Assembly: GCF_004365965.1 (NCBI RefSeq)
Contig: NZ_SOEB01000020.1
Location: 1 to 64,000 of the forward strand
Direction: 5' to 3'
DNA from: Rhodovulum visakhapatnamense
GTDB lineage: Bacteria; Pseudomonadota; Alphaproteobacteria; Rhodobacterales; Rhodobacteraceae
Length of the DNA: 64,000 nucleotides
In this document: positions 62,244-64,000 of the stretch, one piece after another
Layout: each line of letters starts with the position of its first letter
Numbering within the stretch: position 1 is the first letter of the stretch
Position numbers and translations under genes: made by a program
Notes under the pieces: model-generated
Databases searched by the model: none
Seen by the model: only the letters and a program-made list of their open reading frames with translations
Told to the model about the DNA's origin: nothing

Positions 62244-62813
62244 GTGCAGCATACGATGCTATGGGTCGCGCGGGTCACCGGCGCGCTTGCCACGGCCGGG
62301 CTCTGGACGGCAGGGGCGGGGCTTGTGCTGATGACCGTCTTCATCGCCGCCCAGGTGTTCTGGCGTTACGTGCTGAACGACTCGCTGCAATGGACCGAGC
62401 CCGCGGCGGTGATGATCATGGGCTGGTTCATCTTCCTCGGCGCGGCGGTGGGCCTGCGCGAGGGCTATCACCTGTCGTTCGACGTGGTGCTGTACGTGCT
62501 GCCGGACAGGGTCCGGCCCTGGCTCCATTCGGTATCGGACCTCGTGGTCGCAGGGTTCGGCGCGGGCATGGTGATCTTTGGCGCCGAACTGGCCGACCGG
62601 ACGGCGGGCAACAAGCTGCCTGCGCTGGGCATCTCGGGCGCCTTCGACTTCCTGCCGCTGGTCGGTGGCGGCGCGCTGCTGGTACTGTTCGCACTGGAAC
62701 GGCTGGCGCGCCGCGCGGCCGGGCTGCCGACGCCGCGCTTCGGCGACGATCACGAGATCGAACCCGCGTCGGATGCCGGGCTGTCGGCCGCACCCGGGCC
62801 GGAGGCGCGCTGA
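62244..62813 (+). CDS. TRAP transporter small permease (DctQ type)
   Basis: A 189-residue membrane protein with four helices and the DctQ pattern LNDSLQWTEPAAVMIMGWFI and GLREGYHLSFDVVLYVLPDR. GTG 62244 is chosen as start because GGAGG lies 5 nt upstream; ATG 62256 is the alternative. It follows the binding-protein gene after 64 bp and precedes the large permease by 3 bp. Confidence 0.9.
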   Translation: MQHTMLWVARVTGALATAGLWTAGAGLVLMTVFIAAQVFWRYVLNDSLQWTEPAAVMIMGWFIFLGAAVGLREGYHLSFDVVLYVLPDRVRPWLHSVSDLVVAGFGAGMVIFGAELADRTAGNKLPALGISGAFDFLPLVGGGALLVLFALERLARRAAGLPTPRFGDDHEIEPASDAGLSAAPGPEAR

Positions 62814-62816
62814 GGG

Positions 62817-64000
62817 ATGGAGCTCTGGGTTCTTTTCGGCACCTTCGTCATGCTTCTGCTGATCGGTACGCCGGTCGCCTTCTGCCTGGGCGCGGCCTCC
62901 TTCGCGACGGTGCTGTATCTCGGCCTGCCGCCCGTCGTGGTGTTCCAGCGGCTCAATTCGGGCGTCTCGGTCTATGCGCTGATGGCGATCCCGTTCTTCA
63001 TCTATGCGGGCGATCTGATGGTGCGGGGCGACATCGCCCGGCGGCTGGTGGCGCTGGCAGGCGCGCTGGTCGGCCATTTCAAGGGCGGGCTCGGGCAGGT
63101 CAACATCGCGGCCTCGGTGCTGTTCGGCGGGGTCTCGGGCTCGGCCGCGGCCGACGCCTCGGCGGTGGGCGGATTGATGGTGCCGCAGATGAAGGCGCGC
63201 GGCTATGGCACCGATTACGCCGTCAACATCACCGTGGTCTCGTCGATCATCGCGCTGATGATCCCGCCCTCGCACAACATGATCATCTATTCGATCTCGG
63301 CGGGCGGAAAGATCTCGATCGCCGATCTTTTCACCGCGGGCATCGTGCCGGGCCTCTTGCTGGCGCTGTCGCTGATGGTGGCGGCGCGCCTCGTCGCGAT
63401 CCGCCGCGGCTATCCGACCGAGCCCTTCCCGGGCCTCGCCGCGCTGGGCGGGCTTCTGCTGAACGCCATTCCGGGGCTGATCCTGATCGCGATCATCTTC
63501 GGCGGCGTGCGCTCGGGCGTCTTCACCGCCTCGGAAAGCTCGAACATCGCCGTGGTCTACGCGCTGGGGGTGACGCTTCTGGTCTACCGCTCGCTCAGCT
63601 TCGCCGATTTCGTCGAGGCGACCAAGGCGGCGGTGCGCACGACCGCGATGGTGCTGATGGTGATCGGCTGCGCCGCCGCCTTCGGCTGGCTTCTGGCCTT
63701 CCTGCGGGTGCCCGCGCAGCTGGTCGCGGTGCTGGCGGACCTGTCCGACAACCCGCTGGTGATCCTGCTTCTGATCAACGTCGTGCTGCTGATCCTCGGC
63801 ACCTTCATGGACATGTCGCCGCTGATCGTCATCACCACGCCGATCTTCCTGCCGGTGGCGCAGGCCTTCGGGGTCGATCCGGTGCATTTCGGGGTGATCC
63901 TGATCCTCAATCTCGGGATCGGGCTTTGCACGCCGCCCGTCGGCGCCGTGCTGTTCGTCGGCTGCGCCGTCGGGCGGGTGCCGATCTGGCAGGTGATGCG
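62817..64000 (+). CDS. TRAP transporter large permease (DctM type), cut by window edge
   Basis: The first 394 codons are visible; the reading frame has no stop before the right edge. Multi-helix pattern and motifs match DctM: MLLLIGTPVAFCLGAASFAT, YALMAIPFFIYAGDLMVRG, LFGGVSGSAAADASAVGGLM, IALMIPPSHNMIIYSISAGG and FGVILILNLGIGLCTPPVG. It should complete the hexuronate TRAP system. The start at 62817 has GAGG immediately upstream, at the preceding stop. Confidence 0.93.
   Translation, partial: MELWVLFGTFVMLLLIGTPVAFCLGAASFATVLYLGLPPVVVFQRLNSGVSVYALMAIPFFIYAGDLMVRGDIARRLVALAGALVGHFKGGLGQVNIAASVLFGGVSGSAAADASAVGGLMVPQMKARGYGTDYAVNITVVSSIIALMIPPSHNMIIYSISAGGKISIADLFTAGIVPGLLLALSLMVAARLVAIRRGYPTEPFPGLAALGGLLLNAIPGLILIAIIFGGVRSGVFTASESSNIAVVYALGVTLLVYRSLSFADFVEATKAAVRTTAMVLMVIGCAAAFGWLLAFLRVPAQLVAVLADLSDNPLVILLLINVVLLILGTFMDMSPLIVITTPIFLPVAQAFGVDPVHFGVILILNLGIGLCTPPVGAVLFVGCAVGRVPIWQVM

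Overview
The window is high-GC DNA packed with genes on both strands. Gene content points to an alphaproteobacterium of the order Rhodobacterales: a hmu heme-uptake locus, three-component TRAP transporters, a VPLPA-CTERM protein, RTX/type I secretion substrates and an alphaproteobacterial che operon. Placement below family level is not possible from the sequence alone. I see no rRNA, tRNA, CRISPR array, phage or insertion sequence.

Region by region. (1) 1-1505: the 5' end of acsA (minus strand, cut by the window edge) and divergent htpX. (2) 1519-9882: heme and iron uptake. A minus-strand operon hmuS-hmuT-hmuU-hmuV-exbB-exbD-exbD-tonB faces a divergent TonB-dependent receptor gene, hmuR, so receptor, energiser, periplasmic carrier, ABC transporter and cytoplasmic heme handler lie together. 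(3) 10010-13678: two TadE-like genes and a TadG-like vWA gene, overlapping one another, then a small exported protein. (4) 13765-21467: a LysR regulator divergent from a 2,019-residue RTX-tailed secreted metallophosphoesterase with three related LamG modules, then a VPLPA-CTERM protein. (5) 21504-30731: a minus-strand chemosensory operon STAS-cheY-cheA-cheW-mcp-cheW-cheR-cheB plus an unusual soluble receptor-like protein. (6) 31392-35894: a membrane glycosyltransferase-like protein and a complete TRAP transporter. (7) 35915-43217: a PAS/GGDEF/EAL protein and a serralysin-type RTX metalloprotease. (8) 43784-46959: a proXWV-type betaine ABC transporter. (9) 47012-50128: a DUF4139 protein, a 77-bp tandem palindromic repeat array, and asd. 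(10) 50205-56771: surface polysaccharide genes: KpsS/KpsC-like, a small exported Cys protein, a GH26-like hydrolase, a cellulose-synthase-like GT2, galE, and a UDP-glucuronate decarboxylase-like epimerase. (11) 57359-64000: a ferric-reductase-like flavocytochrome, then a hexuronate module of GntR regulator, uxaC and TRAP transporter, the last running off the end.

Best candidates for something new: the double degenerate-tip receptor protein in the che operon, which shares an acidic D-D-I-D-x-F tail with the canonical receptor; the secreted LamG/phosphoesterase giant; the protease built from three concatenated RTX C-terminal modules; the 77-bp hairpin array abutting asd; and the leader of the polysaccharide operon, which carries a long inverted repeat and four 14-bp iterons. 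All functional readings come from motifs and context; no database search was possible.
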